In this document: piece after piece, positions 11,844-23,018 of the stretch
How positions within the stretch are numbered: position 1 is the stretch's first letter
Layout of the letters: the number at the start of each line of letters is the position of its first letter
DNA from: Piper betle
Taxonomy: Eukaryota; Streptophyta; Magnoliopsida; Piperales; Piperaceae
Direction: 5' to 3'
NCBI GenBank assembly: GCA_033002965.1
Contig: JAURVB010003592.1
Location: forward strand, 1 to 64,000
Length of the DNA: 64,000 bases
The notes under the pieces: model-generated
Told to the model about the DNA's origin: nothing
The model's database searches: none
What the model saw: the letters and a program-made list of their open reading frames with translations, nothing else
Translations under genes and position numbers: made by a program

Positions 11844-12470
11844 CTGCTGCTCTTCTTCTCCGAGTATTCCCATTATCACCTTAATTTGTTTAATTCTGTT
11901 ACTTGCGTGGCCAAGCCAAGCCATCCATTTGTTTAATTTCTTATAAACTTTTTTTCGTTATTTTTTAACAAAGAAAAGCCATTAGCACAAATTAATTATG
12001 GAAAAAGAAAATCAAAATCAAAATCAAAACGAGTGAAGCACCTATGGCAACGTATATAAAACTACCCAGCTATGATGCAGCACAGCCATCTTGGTTGTAC
12101 TGCATCTCTCTGGCCGTTGAATTCAATCCAATGGCTAGAAATGAATTTCCCACCCTCGGCTCTTCCCCGGCCAGCCACCGCACCCTCTTCCCTGCGCGTC
12201 CCCTCCGCTTCTGCCCACCGGCCCAACTCGCCTGCCCCAGTGTTTTAGCACGCCCATCCCCCACACCACCCCGCACATCCGGTAGGTCCTCGTCCCGCCC
12301 CTCGTTGCATGCCACGTCCGGCCACCCCCCGCCACGTCCCAGCCAGCCCTCGTCCCCCTGGATCGCAAGCCACGCAGCTCCCCCAATAGCGCACCCTGGC
12401 CTGCTCCCTCCCCCTATTTTGCCTCACGGATTTGCCACCTAGTTTGGTTCACCACCTTAGGTCACTCGGG
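11844..12470. repeat. Block A end, then terminus of a hairpin/(TA)-type miniature element and C-rich tract
   Basis: About 11,844-12,063 is the last part shared with block B (31,170-31,410). At 12,076-12,145 lies one copy of a terminal signature seen elsewhere in the window: a hairpin around 'GCAGCACAGCC..GG..GTACTGC' followed by 'GGCCGTTGAATTCAATCCAATGG'. It is a left end like that at 34,130. What follows to about 12,440 is C-rich low-complexity DNA. ORFs here on either strand are compositional. Confidence 0.5.
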
Positions 12471-13680
12471 GAAGAGTCGGAAAGGTGGTTGTCAGAGGTC
12501 GTCGCCATGGTTGGTGGCCGGCAGCGACGTGTGCAAAGGTGGGAGGCGGTGGGTGGTCGGGAAGGAAAATGATAGGGAGAGGGGAAGAAAAGGGGGCGGT
12601 GGCAAGTCAGTATAGTCGCTGGCTGGGGTAGTTTTGTAATAAAACTTGACTCGCTCCCAACTCGAATTAATATTACTAAATATATCCAAAAATATATAAA
12701 AATACAATAAAATACCATAAAATAAAATAATCGAGTTCTAATGGATTATGTTATTTTATGGTATTTTAATTTATTTTTTATATTTTTCGAGATGTATTTC
12801 TTAATATAGACAAGAGTGGGGAAGGAAATTGGCATGGGTAGTTTTGTAATAAAAATTTGGTTCGCTCCCGACTCAGTGTCAATATTACGAAATAGGACCC
12901 AAAAAATATAAAAAATAAAGGAAAATATCATAAATAAAACAATCGAATTCTAATTGATTATTTTATTTTATGGTATTTTACTCTAATTTTTCATATTTTT
13001 GAGACATATTATGTAATATTGATTCGAGACGGGAGCCACTCAAGTTTTTATTACAAAATTGCTATTGTTTCATTTTTCTTCACCAACCACTTTTTCTCCC
13101 CCACCTCACCACTGTCGTCACCTGGCAATTTTGTAAAAAACTTGACTCGCTCCTAACACGAGTTATTATTATGAAATATATCCCAAAAATATAAAATACA
13201 ATAAATATCATAAAATAAATTAATCTAGTTCTAATAGTTTTTTATAATCTTTTACTTTATTTTTTCAAATTTTTGAGATGTATTTCGTAATATTGACTCG
13301 TGTCAGGAGTGAATCAAGTTTTTATTACAAAATTACTTTATTTTTTAAAAATTTATTTTGTAATATTGACTCGAGTAGGGAGCGAGTCAAATTTTTATTA
13401 CAAAATTATTTTATTTTATTTTATTACAAAATTATTTTATTTCATTTTATTACCAAATAATTTTGTAATAAAAACTTGAATCGCTCCCGACTCGAGTCAA
13501 TATTAGTTTTTGGTGGGTTATTAGGTTCAGAGCATGTTATTTGAGTTAGAATTTGATTATTTTATCTTATGTTATTTTACTATAATTTTTTATATTTTTC
13601 GGAATATATTTCGTAATATTGACTCGAATCGAGAGCATGTCAAATTTTTATTACAAAATTGCCCCCGACCCCTTTATTTT
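12471..13680. repeat. Array of inverted and direct copies of a 'GTAATAAAA-CTTGACTCG' module
   Basis: A module of roughly 110-200 bp recurs in both orientations from about 12,620 to 13,665. It consists of 'TTTTGTAATAAAAACTTGA', a GACTCGAG-type palindrome, then 'AATATTACGAAATA.ATCC' and an AT-rich tail. Related copies occur at 31,830-32,130 and, more diverged, near the 3' ends of both long solo LTRs (about 5,750-5,870 and 39,555-39,650). This suggests descent from related LTR 3' parts. No coding potential. Confidence 0.55.
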
Positions 13681-14400
13681 CACCCCGACCTTCTCCCCTA
13701 CCGACGATCCCCCCTTCCTCGCCGCTGCCATCACCTGCACCACCGCCGGTCGTGTTGTGACAGCCTCCTCATCTGACTCCAAAGCCGACGTGTCCCGCCT
13801 TCATCCTGCCGTCTGCATTGCGCAGCGTCCCGGGAGAAACATAGTGAACAGAGGAAGCGGGAAATAGACCTGTGGTCAGCGGCGTCGAAAAATCTACAGC
13901 TTTGATCGAGGCGATTGCAACAGTGGACTCTCCGACGACCGCCTCCTCACCGGACTCCCAAGTCGACGCCTCCCGCCTTCATCCCGCTGGCCGTGCTGTG
14001 CGGTGTCCCGAAAGAAACAGAGAGAATAGAGGAAGCATGAAATAGAGCTGTGGTCGGCGGCGTCGAAAAGTGTAGCTTTTTTCGCTGGGGATGGACTCGC
14101 CGGCAACCGCCTCCTCTCCAGACTCTCAAGCCGACGCATCCCGCTAGCCGTGGTGCGCCACACTGGTGGAGAAACAGAGGAAGCAAAACAAAGGCACTGG
14201 CTGAACAGCCCTGCTACTTCGTTGTCGTCGCTTCTTTCGCCGGCACTGTACTCCTCTGACCATTTCTTTCACCGGTGTTGCACTCCTCCGTCCACCTGCT
14301 ACTTCGTCGTTGACGCGGTGTGCTGTGTGATGAGGGGGAAGAATCACAGGCCTGAGGGGTGCCGCAGGCATCGCTGGAGAGACGATGGCTTTGGTGGGGT
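13681..14400. other. GC-rich gene-like but uninterpretable stretch
   Basis: Two similar segments (about 13,740-13,880 and 13,935-14,060) repeat 'gcctcctc..ctgactcc..agccgacg' and 'gaaacagag..aatagaggaagc' wording, so this is a diverged internal duplication. Short ORFs on both strands show no recognisable domain and are interrupted. By analogy with neighbouring repeats it is probably the GC-rich interior of a mobile element. Confidence 0.4.
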
Positions 14401-14528
14401 TATTTTCCAGCCGTTGGATCTAATCCAACAGCTGGAATCAAACTGCAGACACAGCCATCTTGGTTGTGTTGCAGTACACAAATTCCTATATATATATATA
14501 CACATATATATATATATATATATAGGAT
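14401..14528. repeat. Right terminus of hairpin/(TA)n-type miniature element plus microsatellite
   Basis: An inverted repeat 'CAGCCGTTGGAT..ATCCAACAGCTG' (about 14,410-14,437) is followed by a second hairpin around 'CACAGCCATCTTGGTTGTG' (14,451-14,469) and then alternating TA tracts to about 14,525. The order (GTTGGAT palindrome, CACAGCC palindrome, TA repeat) matches the right end at 34,990-35,120. Confidence 0.6.
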
Positions 14529-15485
14529 ATATAGCAATGCTCATATGCGCTGCTCTATTTTAGAAAGTGAAGGTATTTTTCTTGAACTCTATATCATGAA
14601 GAGATGGATACTTGAAATAGCAAAGGAAGTTATTTTTGATGGTGATGAGTGGAACTTTGTGGTGATTCTAACAAAACTTTATTCTCTAATTGGGGAGAAT
14701 TGCACTGTATATTTAATCGATGGGCCCAAAACGTATATTCATCATCTGAAAAATTTGACCTCGCCAAGCAAAAACTTTTAGGGATAGAGAAATTGGTAGA
14801 AGATGTGGTAGATGATCCACACCATGGAATACAAGTCCAGCATGGAATACAAGTACATTTACCGGCACAATCAAAGACAAAAGGAACTGGTAAAAGATAG
14901 AAGAGTGGTAAAAAACTTGTAATAGACCATATGGTCAAAGATAGGCTATGCCATGGTTGCAATAAATGGGGAGTTGGACATGATAAATGAACTTGCCCGA
15001 GTACATAGGTAATGTTGCCTACCACAACCCTTGTTTTTATCTTTGTTATATATAATTTATGTGATTATTTGCCATATTTTGTTTTTAAATATATAGGCAA
15101 CAAAATGTTCCATCTCAAAGTAGAGTTGTGGCGTCTATTCAGGGGCGATGCTGATGGCAATGCGGTGATGGTAAATTTCAAAGCGGTGATGCAGAACGAT
15201 TATGATAGCTCCAAATCTAGAAGAGCTGTATAATGTTAGTGATTTGTAACTTGTTTCCATGAATCGTTATTGACTTTAATCAAACTTGACAAATTTGTAG
15301 CTTGTAAGTTTGTACTTGTATTCATCATGTGGAAGAAAGTTAAATGAGATGGCTCTCATGTGTTTTGATTCTGATGTGTTGCCGACTTCATCAACATAAT
15401 TTAAATGTTATCATAATATATAAGAGTTTGCCATTTTTTTAAATTTATAATTAATCGCAAAATTAATTTTTCAATTTTTTACTTA
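14529..15485. other. AT-rich region without a supported gene
   Basis: Short ORFs at about 14,630-15,025 (minus) and 14,649-14,900 (plus) overlap each other and show no domain. A tract at about 14,590-15,235 has transcript-like composition ('gatgatgagtggaactttgtggt..'), and could be a broken copy of a host or transposon gene. I cannot name it. Confidence 0.3.
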
Positions 15486-15780
15486 CTTTACTTGAGTCAA
15501 GACTGAGTAAAATTTGTATTGACTTGACTCGAGTTAAGACCAAGTCAATTTTTATTGACTTGACTCGAGTTAAGACCAAGTCAATTTTTATTGACTTGAC
15601 TTGAGTCAAGACCGAGTCAATTTTTTACCCCATCATCCATTCATTAATAGGTATTTTCTAGGTGACCTTAAGTCGAACCATGACCGGTCGACTTGATAAC
15701 CAACCATATCGGTTCATCTATATTTATTTCATAATATTTAGGTTCGAGTCTTGTAATAAAAATCATGGTTTTTACAATCT
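15486..15780. repeat. GACTCGAG-type short tandem repeat and duplicated 130-bp segment
   Basis: About 15,490-15,625 contains three to four diverged copies of a unit of about 40 bp ('aagtcaatttttattgactt' plus 'gactcgagttaagacc'), the same family as the array at 18,766-18,963. About 15,646-15,772 is repeated almost exactly at 18,232-18,352 (landmark 'GTCGAACCATGACCGGTCGA'). Confidence 0.65.
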
Positions 15781-15829
15781 CCCCAACTTAGAAATATTTC
15801 ATCCCTGAAATATTATAACAGCAAGATGA

Positions 15830-16040
15830 TAAGCATGATTAATTATATCTTCTGGATCTCAGGCTGCTCCTGTTGTTGCTTCAGGGGTTGACGACACTCA
15901 TTTTGACAGGTGTCTCGTCCTTCCGCAATTGTAGCACCGACGGGCCTCACTGCATAACCCTGAATGCATCTTGTTGCAATTTTTACATAGTCGATACGGA
16001 ATCTCCTAAAACTTCCTTTTGCGGTTCCCATTGACATTCT
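15830..16040 (-). mobile_element. Ty3/gypsy gag zinc-knuckle remnant
   Basis: On the minus strand one frame reads 'RCYNCGRTRHLSK', a CCHC-like zinc knuckle. A shifted frame continues 'CRQPLKQQQEQPEIQ', the glutamine-rich tail that usually follows the knuckle in plant gypsy gag. The shift between frames shows it is dead. No protease or reverse transcriptase follows. Confidence 0.5.
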
Positions 16041-16188
16041 GTTATGGTTGATTAAATTTTTTTATGCTTACTTCGGTTTGTTAGTGAGTCCACTAATTCC
16101 CTAATGACATACCCCATTGGAGAAAGATAAATATTGGACTCTTCAACAAGGTACTTGAGTCATAAGATGTGAGCTTTTGGAAAACCTA

Positions 16189-16445
16189 GGTCTAAGACTG
16201 TGGGATCTTTATATATGTTTTTGTTTAAAAAAAATGTTAGACATATTTGCTTAATTGTGAGTAACACATGCCAGCTAGGCCCACAATGTTGTGACAAATG
16301 GCCGGGTCGTTACAGGTCCTGTAACGACCCGGCCATTTGTCACAACATTGTGGGCCTAGCTGACCAGGTGTTACTCATAATTAAGCAAATATGTCAAACA
16401 TTTTTTTTAACAAAAACATATATAAAGATCCCACAGTCTTAGACC
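16189..16445. repeat. 257-bp near-perfect foldback (inverted repeat)
   Basis: Two 128-base arms are symmetrical about position 16,317. The outer ends read GGTCTAAGACTG and CAGTCTTAGACC. The centre reads GGGTCGTTACAGG-T-CCTGTAACGACCC. Only a handful of mismatches separate the arms. Each arm ends at the centre in GGGTCGTTACA, the same sequence that ends the TRIM LTRs in this window, so the foldback may be two LTR-like sequences joined head to head. It would form a long hairpin in RNA. Confidence 0.85.
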
Positions 16446-16654
16446 ATTTCCCAGTAGCCACACTTATTTCTCAAATAAATAATAAAATGAGTCCTCATAT
16501 TTATTTTGCTCCATGCCCTGGTTGTCAATCACCTAATTTTGTATATGCACACCTGCGGAGGCAATTCCGCGTTAGTGATTACAACACTAAGTAGTATAAT
16601 AGATAAAACAAATCAAGTACATTCGACTCTTTCCTTATGTTTATTTTAATGTGC

Positions 16655-17445
16655 GATGGAGCGATTCCACTATACTCCAAAACAATGCGGAGGAGGTATC
16701 CGCTGTGATCCGCACACCCCGGCCGTAGCCCTTTTGTGGGGAGGCTACCACTACCATCTCCAGTGCCAGTGCCTCGTACACCCCGGCCGTAGCCTTTTTG
16801 TGGGGAAGCTATCACTGGACTCAGGTGATTGCTACGCCCCGTTTGTGGGGAAGCTCTCACTACCAATTCTAGTGCCAGTGCCTCGCACACCCCGGCCGTA
16901 GCCTTTTTATGCGGAGGCTATCACTGCTCTCAAGTGAATGCTACCCCATTTGTGGGGAAGTCTCACTACCAACTCTAGTGTCAGTGCCTCACACACCCTG
17001 GTCGTAGCCTTTTTATGGGGAGGCTATCACTGTACTCAGGTGAATGCTACGCCTCATTTGTGGGGAAGCTCTCACTGCCAACTCTAGTGCCAGTGCCTCA
17101 CACACCCCAGCCGTAGCCTTTTTATGGGGAGGTTATCACTGCACTCAGGTGAATGCTACGCCCCGTTTGTGGGGAAGCTCTCACTGCCAACTCTAGTGCC
17201 AGTGCCTCACACACCCCGGCCGTAGCCTTTTTATGGGGAGGCTATCATTGCACTCAGGTGATTGCTACGCCCCGTTTGTGGGGAAGCTCTCACTGCCAAT
17301 TCTAGTACCAGTGCCTCACACACCCCGGCCATAACCTTTTTATGGGGAGGTTATCACTGCACTCCAGTGCAATGGAGGAATCGTTGTGCCTCGCTCACCC
17401 CGGCCGTAGCCTTTTTATGGGGCGGCTATCACTACTCCAAAATAA
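16655..17445. repeat. Minisatellite, unit about 108 bp, about 7 copies
   Basis: The phrase 'CCCGGCCGTAGCCTTTTTAT' recurs near 16,720, 16,783, 16,891, 17,000, 17,106, 17,214, 17,322 and 17,398. Between occurrences come 'ggggaggctatcactgcact', 'gctacgccccgtttgtgggg' and 'ctctagtgccagtgcctcac'. Most spacings are 107-109 bp; the first and last units are shorter. Short ORFs across it are by-products. Confidence 0.85.
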
Positions 17446-18350
17446 TGTCGATGCATTACACAATTTACGCACATAATACGACCCTGTGTCGGACTGAGTC
17501 AATTCTTTGACCCCGGTTGCACTCGGTGCATGGTGGTCGAATCTGGGCTCAGGCCGACCAAGGCTACCAATAAGGAAAATACGATGTTCTACCTATTATA
17601 CGTACCTGACTTGTGACTTCGTCTGACTGTGACCCGTGAACCCTAATCTGAATGAGGGCAAAATTATACATTAGTATAATTTTGTTTTGCCTACATGCAA
17701 CTTACATGACTAATATACTATCAATTTTAAATGATGTAATTAGTTCATGTTAGTCTTCATTCCTTATTAAATTTTCAGCAATTCTAATGATAATTAATTA
17801 TTAATTATCCCCATCCAAATCCCCATTATCTAATTGATAATTTAATTATTAACATGTCCATTTACAAAACAACTAAGCAATCGACAAGAACTCTATGCAT
17901 AAGACGCTGGAGATCTAGCAACTTAGCAGGATGTCTTCAAGAAACCTTGCATGCAAGAATCCTAATGGAAACAAATAAGATGAGGGATGAAATACTCACA
18001 CAGTAATGGGGAGGTCGCCTGGGATGGAGATGAGGGATGAAATACTCCCTCCTCCTGTATATATATACACTTCAACCATTCCCTCCATTAAATTCTCATA
18101 CCCCATCATCCATTGGTATTTCCTAGGTTCAATGAGCCCCTTCATTAAATTCTCACACCCCATCATCCGTTGGTATTTCCTAGGTTCAACGACCCCTTCA
18201 TTAAATTCTCACACCCCATCATCCATGCATGAATAGGTATTATCTAGGTGACCTTAAGTCGAACCATGACCGGTCGACTTGATAACCAATCATATCGGTT
18301 CATCTATATTTATTTCATAATATTTAGGTTCGAGTCTTGTAATAAAAATC
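17446..18350. other. Gene-less stretch with a short direct repeat
   Basis: No gene. About 18,075-18,225 holds three copies of a unit of about 60 bp ('ccccttcattaaattctcac' plus 'ccatcatcc.ttggtatttcc'). About 18,232-18,352 duplicates 15,646-15,772, so the material between 15.6 and 18.3 kb is bracketed by a direct repeat. Confidence 0.5.
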
Positions 18351-18352
18351 AT

Positions 18353-18764
18353 GGTTTATAAGTGGGAATGGACTATAGATCTTTAACTTCCAGGGTACCC
18401 ATTTTAAAGAAATGACTTAGCCCATTACATTGCACTTTGGGCTGGGTCGTTACAAATGGTATCAGAGCCGACCTGGTTCCGTGTTAGATGGTGGGCTGGA
18501 TTAGGAACGTTGGCTAGGCTGCCGGTCACGGGCCAGAAAGGTCATGGGCTGGGGCTAGCAACGGGCCAAGTATAGGCATTTCGAGGACGAAATTTCCTAA
18601 GGTGGGTGGATTGTGAGATCCCTCAACTTAGTCTCACATCTAATACCTACTGGGAAAAGATCATTTTTATAAGTGGGAATGGACTATAGATCTTTAACTT
18701 TCGGGGTACCCATTTTAAAGAAATGACTTGGCCCATTACGTTACACTTTGGGCTGGGTCGTTAC
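18353..18764 (+). mobile_element. TRIM-like miniature LTR element, copy 1 (5' LTR truncated)
   Basis: A truncated 5' LTR (about 18,353-18,454) ends GGGTCGTTACA. It is followed at 18,457-18,468 by TGGTATCAGAGC, a primer-binding site matching initiator tRNA-Met. A ~155-bp interior ends 'GACGAAATTTCCTAAGGTGG' with a purine-rich tract, then the 3' LTR runs 18,612-18,764 from TGTGAGATCC. No coding capacity. LTR length (~152), interior length and PBS fit terminal-repeat retrotransposons in miniature. The interior resembles the last pol codons and polypurine tract of gypsy elements. Confidence 0.75.
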
Positions 18765-18765
18765 C

Positions 18766-18963
18766 GAGTCAATTTTTTATTGACTTGACTCGAGTCGAGA
18801 CCGAGTCAATTTTTTATTGACTTGACTCGAATCGAGACCGAGTCTAGTCTTTATTAACTTGACTCAAGTCGAGACCGAGTCTAGATTTTATTGACTTGAC
18901 TCAAGTCGAGACCGAGTCTAGTTTTTATTGACTTGACTCAAGTCGAGACCGAGTCTAGTTTTT
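18766..18963. repeat. Short tandem array, unit about 38 bp, five copies
   Basis: Five consecutive units each contain 'GAGTC', a T-rich tract, 'ATTGACTTGACTC' and 'AAGTCGAGACC'. The first two units carry GACTCGAGTC or GACTCGAATC; the later three carry GACTCAAGTC. Each unit is itself partly palindromic. Confidence 0.8.
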
Positions 18964-18964
18964 T

Positions 18965-20123
18965 TGTTCGAATAATTTTAGTGACATGAAAGTATACACG
19001 GTCTAAATAAGTAATATAATGATAAATTAGAGTATCGTTCCCACAGAGAGATGAATTTCCTTAAATTAATTAGAGAAAATAAAATTAAGAACAAAATAAA
19101 AATAATTGACTTAACTAAATCTAAATAATAAATTAAAATTAAAATTAAAGTTAAAATGACAAAACTGGTTCTAGAGTCGAATTTCCCTTAACATGAATTT
19201 AATCTTCATCATATCTTACTTTTATCTTTTATTCCCCCTTCAAATTGTCGATCTAGGATAATTATATGACACGGTGGGTCCCGCTCCTTCATGCTTCTAT
19301 TATTTTGCCTCAATTTCACCTCTCGGTGATAATTGATTAATCAACAAAATAATGCATTAATAATTGCCTTACAATCGCATACGGTGTTATGTATCTCCCG
19401 ACCACAATGACAAACAAGTCAAAAGACTCGTCGTATGACGAATTACCAATGACTAATCTAATTAATTTCTCCCGAAATCTAATTAAACCTCATGATCTAA
19501 GAAATAGGTGATCAATCTACTCTTAGCATTAAGAACATGATAATTCAAACAATCCAATTGAATAAAAGAGTAAGAGCATGAAATAAATTCAATTAAATCA
19601 TATTAAGTTTCATTCTTCTCTAGAACGAAATAAAAGACTACTCCATAATAATAATAGAAAATAATATAAAGAAGAAACTAATTTTTATTATGAAAGAGAA
19701 AGAAATTACAAAAACTAAAACTACTTCTTCTACTACACTCTGAAGGCAAGAGGTGAGATATGATCAATAACAAATGACCACCCCTTTATATAGAAGTGGA
19801 GATACAAGAATTCGAAGAGGGTGTTCACAGATCGACGTAGTCTAATTAATTATAATGTCCCTTCAAGTTTCCAACTGTTCGACTCCATTGAACACCATAC
19901 ATTGTAGCTATTGGGTGGAGCCAAGTGTCATGTCCAATTAATTCCAAAGCTTAATTTATTCATCTTTTTCTACATTAAAACATCAAAATTAAGCATATAT
20001 AATAAAATATTAATTAACTAAAAAATAATGTAAAATATTACTTAATTAATAATGCTTATTCCCGGGAAGTGCAAAATCATCTTAAAAACACAGGTAAATA
20101 TTATATATTTTAAACACTTAACA
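18965..20123 (-). mobile_element. LTR family 'B', copy 1 (about 1,159 bp), inverted relative to copy 2
   Basis: It begins TGTTCGAATAA and ends ACACTTAACA. Over its length it is the reverse complement of 24,539-25,691 (landmarks: 'cgttcccacagagagatgaa' here against 'ttcatctctctgtgggaacg' there, and the shared 'gtatacacggtc' near the end). Flanks do not show a target duplication. No protein domain inside. Called an LTR because copy 2 has TG..CA ends and a perfect TSD. Confidence 0.65.
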
Positions 20124-20478
20124 CGGGGGCCGGTGGTGGGGGTGGTGGCAAGGGCCGGTGCGGGGGGGCCACGGTGGTGGTTGGGGGGGGGGGTGGCGGG
20201 GTGGGCATGGCCGAGGGGCAGCGGCTTGGGGCGATCGTCGGCGGCAGCTTAGGGCAGTCATCGTTGTCGCCATGGGCGGCGGGTGGACGGTGGGTTGGAG
20301 TTGTCATTGTCATCATTGTAGTGGATGCCGACGGGCATGGGGGCAGCCAGGTGAGCCACCCCAGTGAGGCGGCTTGGGGGAGGGGGGATGGGGGGTGCTG
20401 TGGACCATTGGATCAGATCCAACGGCCCATAATCCATGCGCTGCCAAATCGTGGCAACGCATCGAAGAATATATAGAT

Positions 20479-20518
<40 letters not shown>

Positions 20519-20520
20519 AA
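20124..20520. repeat. GC-rich core and (TA)n-flanked hairpin terminus
   Basis: 20,124-20,395 is G-rich low-complexity DNA. It is followed by the palindrome 'CATTGGATCAGATCCAACGG' (about 20,405-20,425), a second hairpin around 'GCGCTGCCAAATCGTGGCAACGC' and a TA microsatellite (about 20,464-20,516). Architecture matches the right ends at 14,401 and 34,990, with a diverged second hairpin. The left end is missing, apparently cut by the adjacent LTR. Confidence 0.5.
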
Positions 20521-20683
20521 AGCTAGGGATGCCTATTAGGTCAAGTACCCGCAAAACTTGCCCCTACCAAACACTAACGATAAGGTTTTAGATAATTAAT
20601 AATAAGGTTCGATTTTAGATAATTTATTAATTCGATTCGATTCGGTTTGCTTTGCATCCCAAATTGGGGTGTTACAATCAACC
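20521..20683. other. Short repeat-derived spacer
   Basis: The segment is similar to 35,140-35,240 ('gcctattaggtcaa' and 'ggttttagataattaataat'). The same host sequence therefore lies outside the (TA)n end at both loci. It joins the copia remnant at 'GGGGTGTTACAATC'. Confidence 0.4.
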
Positions 20684-21244
20684 TCTAAGAAATTGCACCT
20701 CTACCCAAAGTGAATGCATAACCTGTTGTCAACCTCTTCATATGTAGATCCCTGGCATAATCTGAGTCCTCAAAACCAATCAGCCTGATATTTTCATTAG
20801 TATAAACCACTTCATAATTAGTAGTACTATTCAAATACCGTATTACTTATTTCGCAGCATTCTAATGCTCCTTCCATAGATTAACTATGTACTTACCAAC
20901 TACACTAACAACAAGAGAATTGTCTGGCCGTGTACAAACCATGGAATATATTAAACACCCAACAACTTGTGCATAAAGAAATTTTAATATTTCTACCAAA
21001 CCACCATTGATTGTAGGAGACATAGCCATGAAAAGTTTGAAGTGTTGAGCAAGAGGAATTGACACCCCCTTAGCGTTATCCATGCCAAATCTTTCTAAAA
21101 CTTTCTCTACATACTTTCCCTGTGACAACCACAATTTTCTGGCTTTCATGCCCCATTTGAATACCATGCCTAGAATTTTCTTAGCCTCGCCTAGATATTG
21201 CATGTCAGACTATTGACAACTGAGACTTGAGCTTAATAACTTCA

Positions 21245-21320
21245 AGAACTCTTAGTAACAATCAACATATCATTAACATAAGAAAACTCTTAGTAACAAT
21301 CAACATATCATTAACATACA
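21245..21320. repeat. Short tandem duplication, unit about 38 bp
   Basis: 'aactcttagtaacaatcaac' followed by 'atatcattaacata' is present twice in immediate succession within the reverse transcriptase remnant. Confidence 0.85.
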
Positions 21321-23018
21321 ATAGCAAAAAAAATGTGACATATTGCCAAGTACTCTAAAATAAACACATCTATCATACTCAGACTGAGTATAACTAACCT
21401 GAATCATAAAAGTATCAAATCTTTTATACCACTAACAATGAGACTACTCCAATCCATACAGTGATTTCTTCAATTTGCACACCATATGCTCCTTGTGATA
21501 TTCCTTGAATCCCTCAAGTTGATGCATGAAAAGCTGCTCCTCCAAATCTCCATGAAGAAAAGCGATTTTTGTGTTCAGTTGTTCTAATTGCAGATTATAC
21601 ATTGCCACCAATGCCAAAATCACTCTAACCGATGTAAGTTTGACCATTGGTAAGAATATTTTATTATAGTCCTCACCCTCTAGCTGAACATATCCCTTTG
21701 CTACTAACCACGCCTTATATTTTTCTCCATCTTTCTCGAAAATTACTTCCTTTTTCCAAAACACCCATTGGTAACCTATTACCTTCCCTTTGGTGGCTCT
21801 ACAAAATACTAAGTCTCATTCTTGTGAAAAGACTGGAGTTCTTCCATCTTTGCCATTATCCATTGGCTTGATTCCTTGTTATGCATAGCCTCCTTATAGG
21901 AAGTTAGATCACCACTCCCCACCACCAAAGCAAAAGTGATGGCGTCCTCAAACCCGAGTCGAACAAGAGGATGTATCTATCTCCACTCTCTGTCCCTAGC
22001 CAAGGAATAGGCCTGCAAATGCTCATCATTCTGACAACCACTAAATGATGCTTCCTCTTGAGATGATTCAGTAGGCTCCACTTCAACCGACAATTTTGTA
22101 GAAGCTCCACCGGAATAATGTTCCTTTCCTCATCAACCTTTCCCCCGCTAGATTCTCATGCAACCAACCAAGTTTCAACATGTGCTCCTCATTAAAGATA
22201 ATATCCTTTCTGATCATAACCTTATTTGATGTTGCATCCCATAACTTAAAGCTCTTCACGCCTTTTTTAAACCCAATAAACACATTTGCCGTTGACTTGG
22301 AGTCTAGCTTAGACTGTTGTGTATCATGTATATGCACAAAACATGGATAAACAAAGATTTTCACATTAGAATAGTCAATCGGTTTGCCTATCCACATTTC
22401 CTCGAAGCTTTCCCTACCCGTGTAACACTAGGTGACCTATTGATAATGTAATATGTCATATTCACTACCTCAACCTGGAATATTTTAGGCAACCTTGCAT
22501 TCAAACTCATAAACCTTGTCTTCTTCAACAATGTTTTGTTCATCTTTTCAACAACATCATTCTACTAAGGTGTGTATGGTGGTGTGAGATGTCAGCTTAC
22601 ACCTTCTTGTTGCAAGAAATCAATAAATTCTTTAGACTTGTACTCACCTCTATTATCAACCTCAAATATTTGAGTTTCTTCCCAAGTTGAGTTTCCACTT
22701 CTACCTTCCACTATTTACACATGGAGAAAGCTTCATCTTTATGCTTCATGAACTATATACCCAATCCTTCCTGGAAAAATCATTTATGAAGGTACTAAAA
22801 TAGGTAGCACCACCATGAGATTTCACAGATGTTGGCCCCAATACATCAGTATGAACATAGTCTAAGACAAAAATACTAGTATGAGATGCGAGTGATCGAA
22901 ATTGTACCTTTGCTTGCTTGCCAAGAACACAATACTTACCAAAGTTGAAATAAAATGCTTTCAACAGTAAATCCCTTCTGTGTAGCTCAGTCATAGCCCT
23001 CTCACTTATATGACCTAA

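Noticed and set aside
12044..12442. 132-codon Pro/Ser-rich ORF
   Set aside because: C-rich compositional ORF inside a miniature-element interior; no domain and overlapped by three minus-strand ORFs.
16655..17445. CRISPR-like array
   Set aside because: The units are contiguous ~108-bp tandem repeats with no unique spacers, and the DNA is plant nuclear.
20862..21764. Functional reverse transcriptase gene
   Set aside because: The domain is broken by frameshifts and stops, the catalytic region between the two ORFs is degraded, and RNase H and the 3' LTR are missing.
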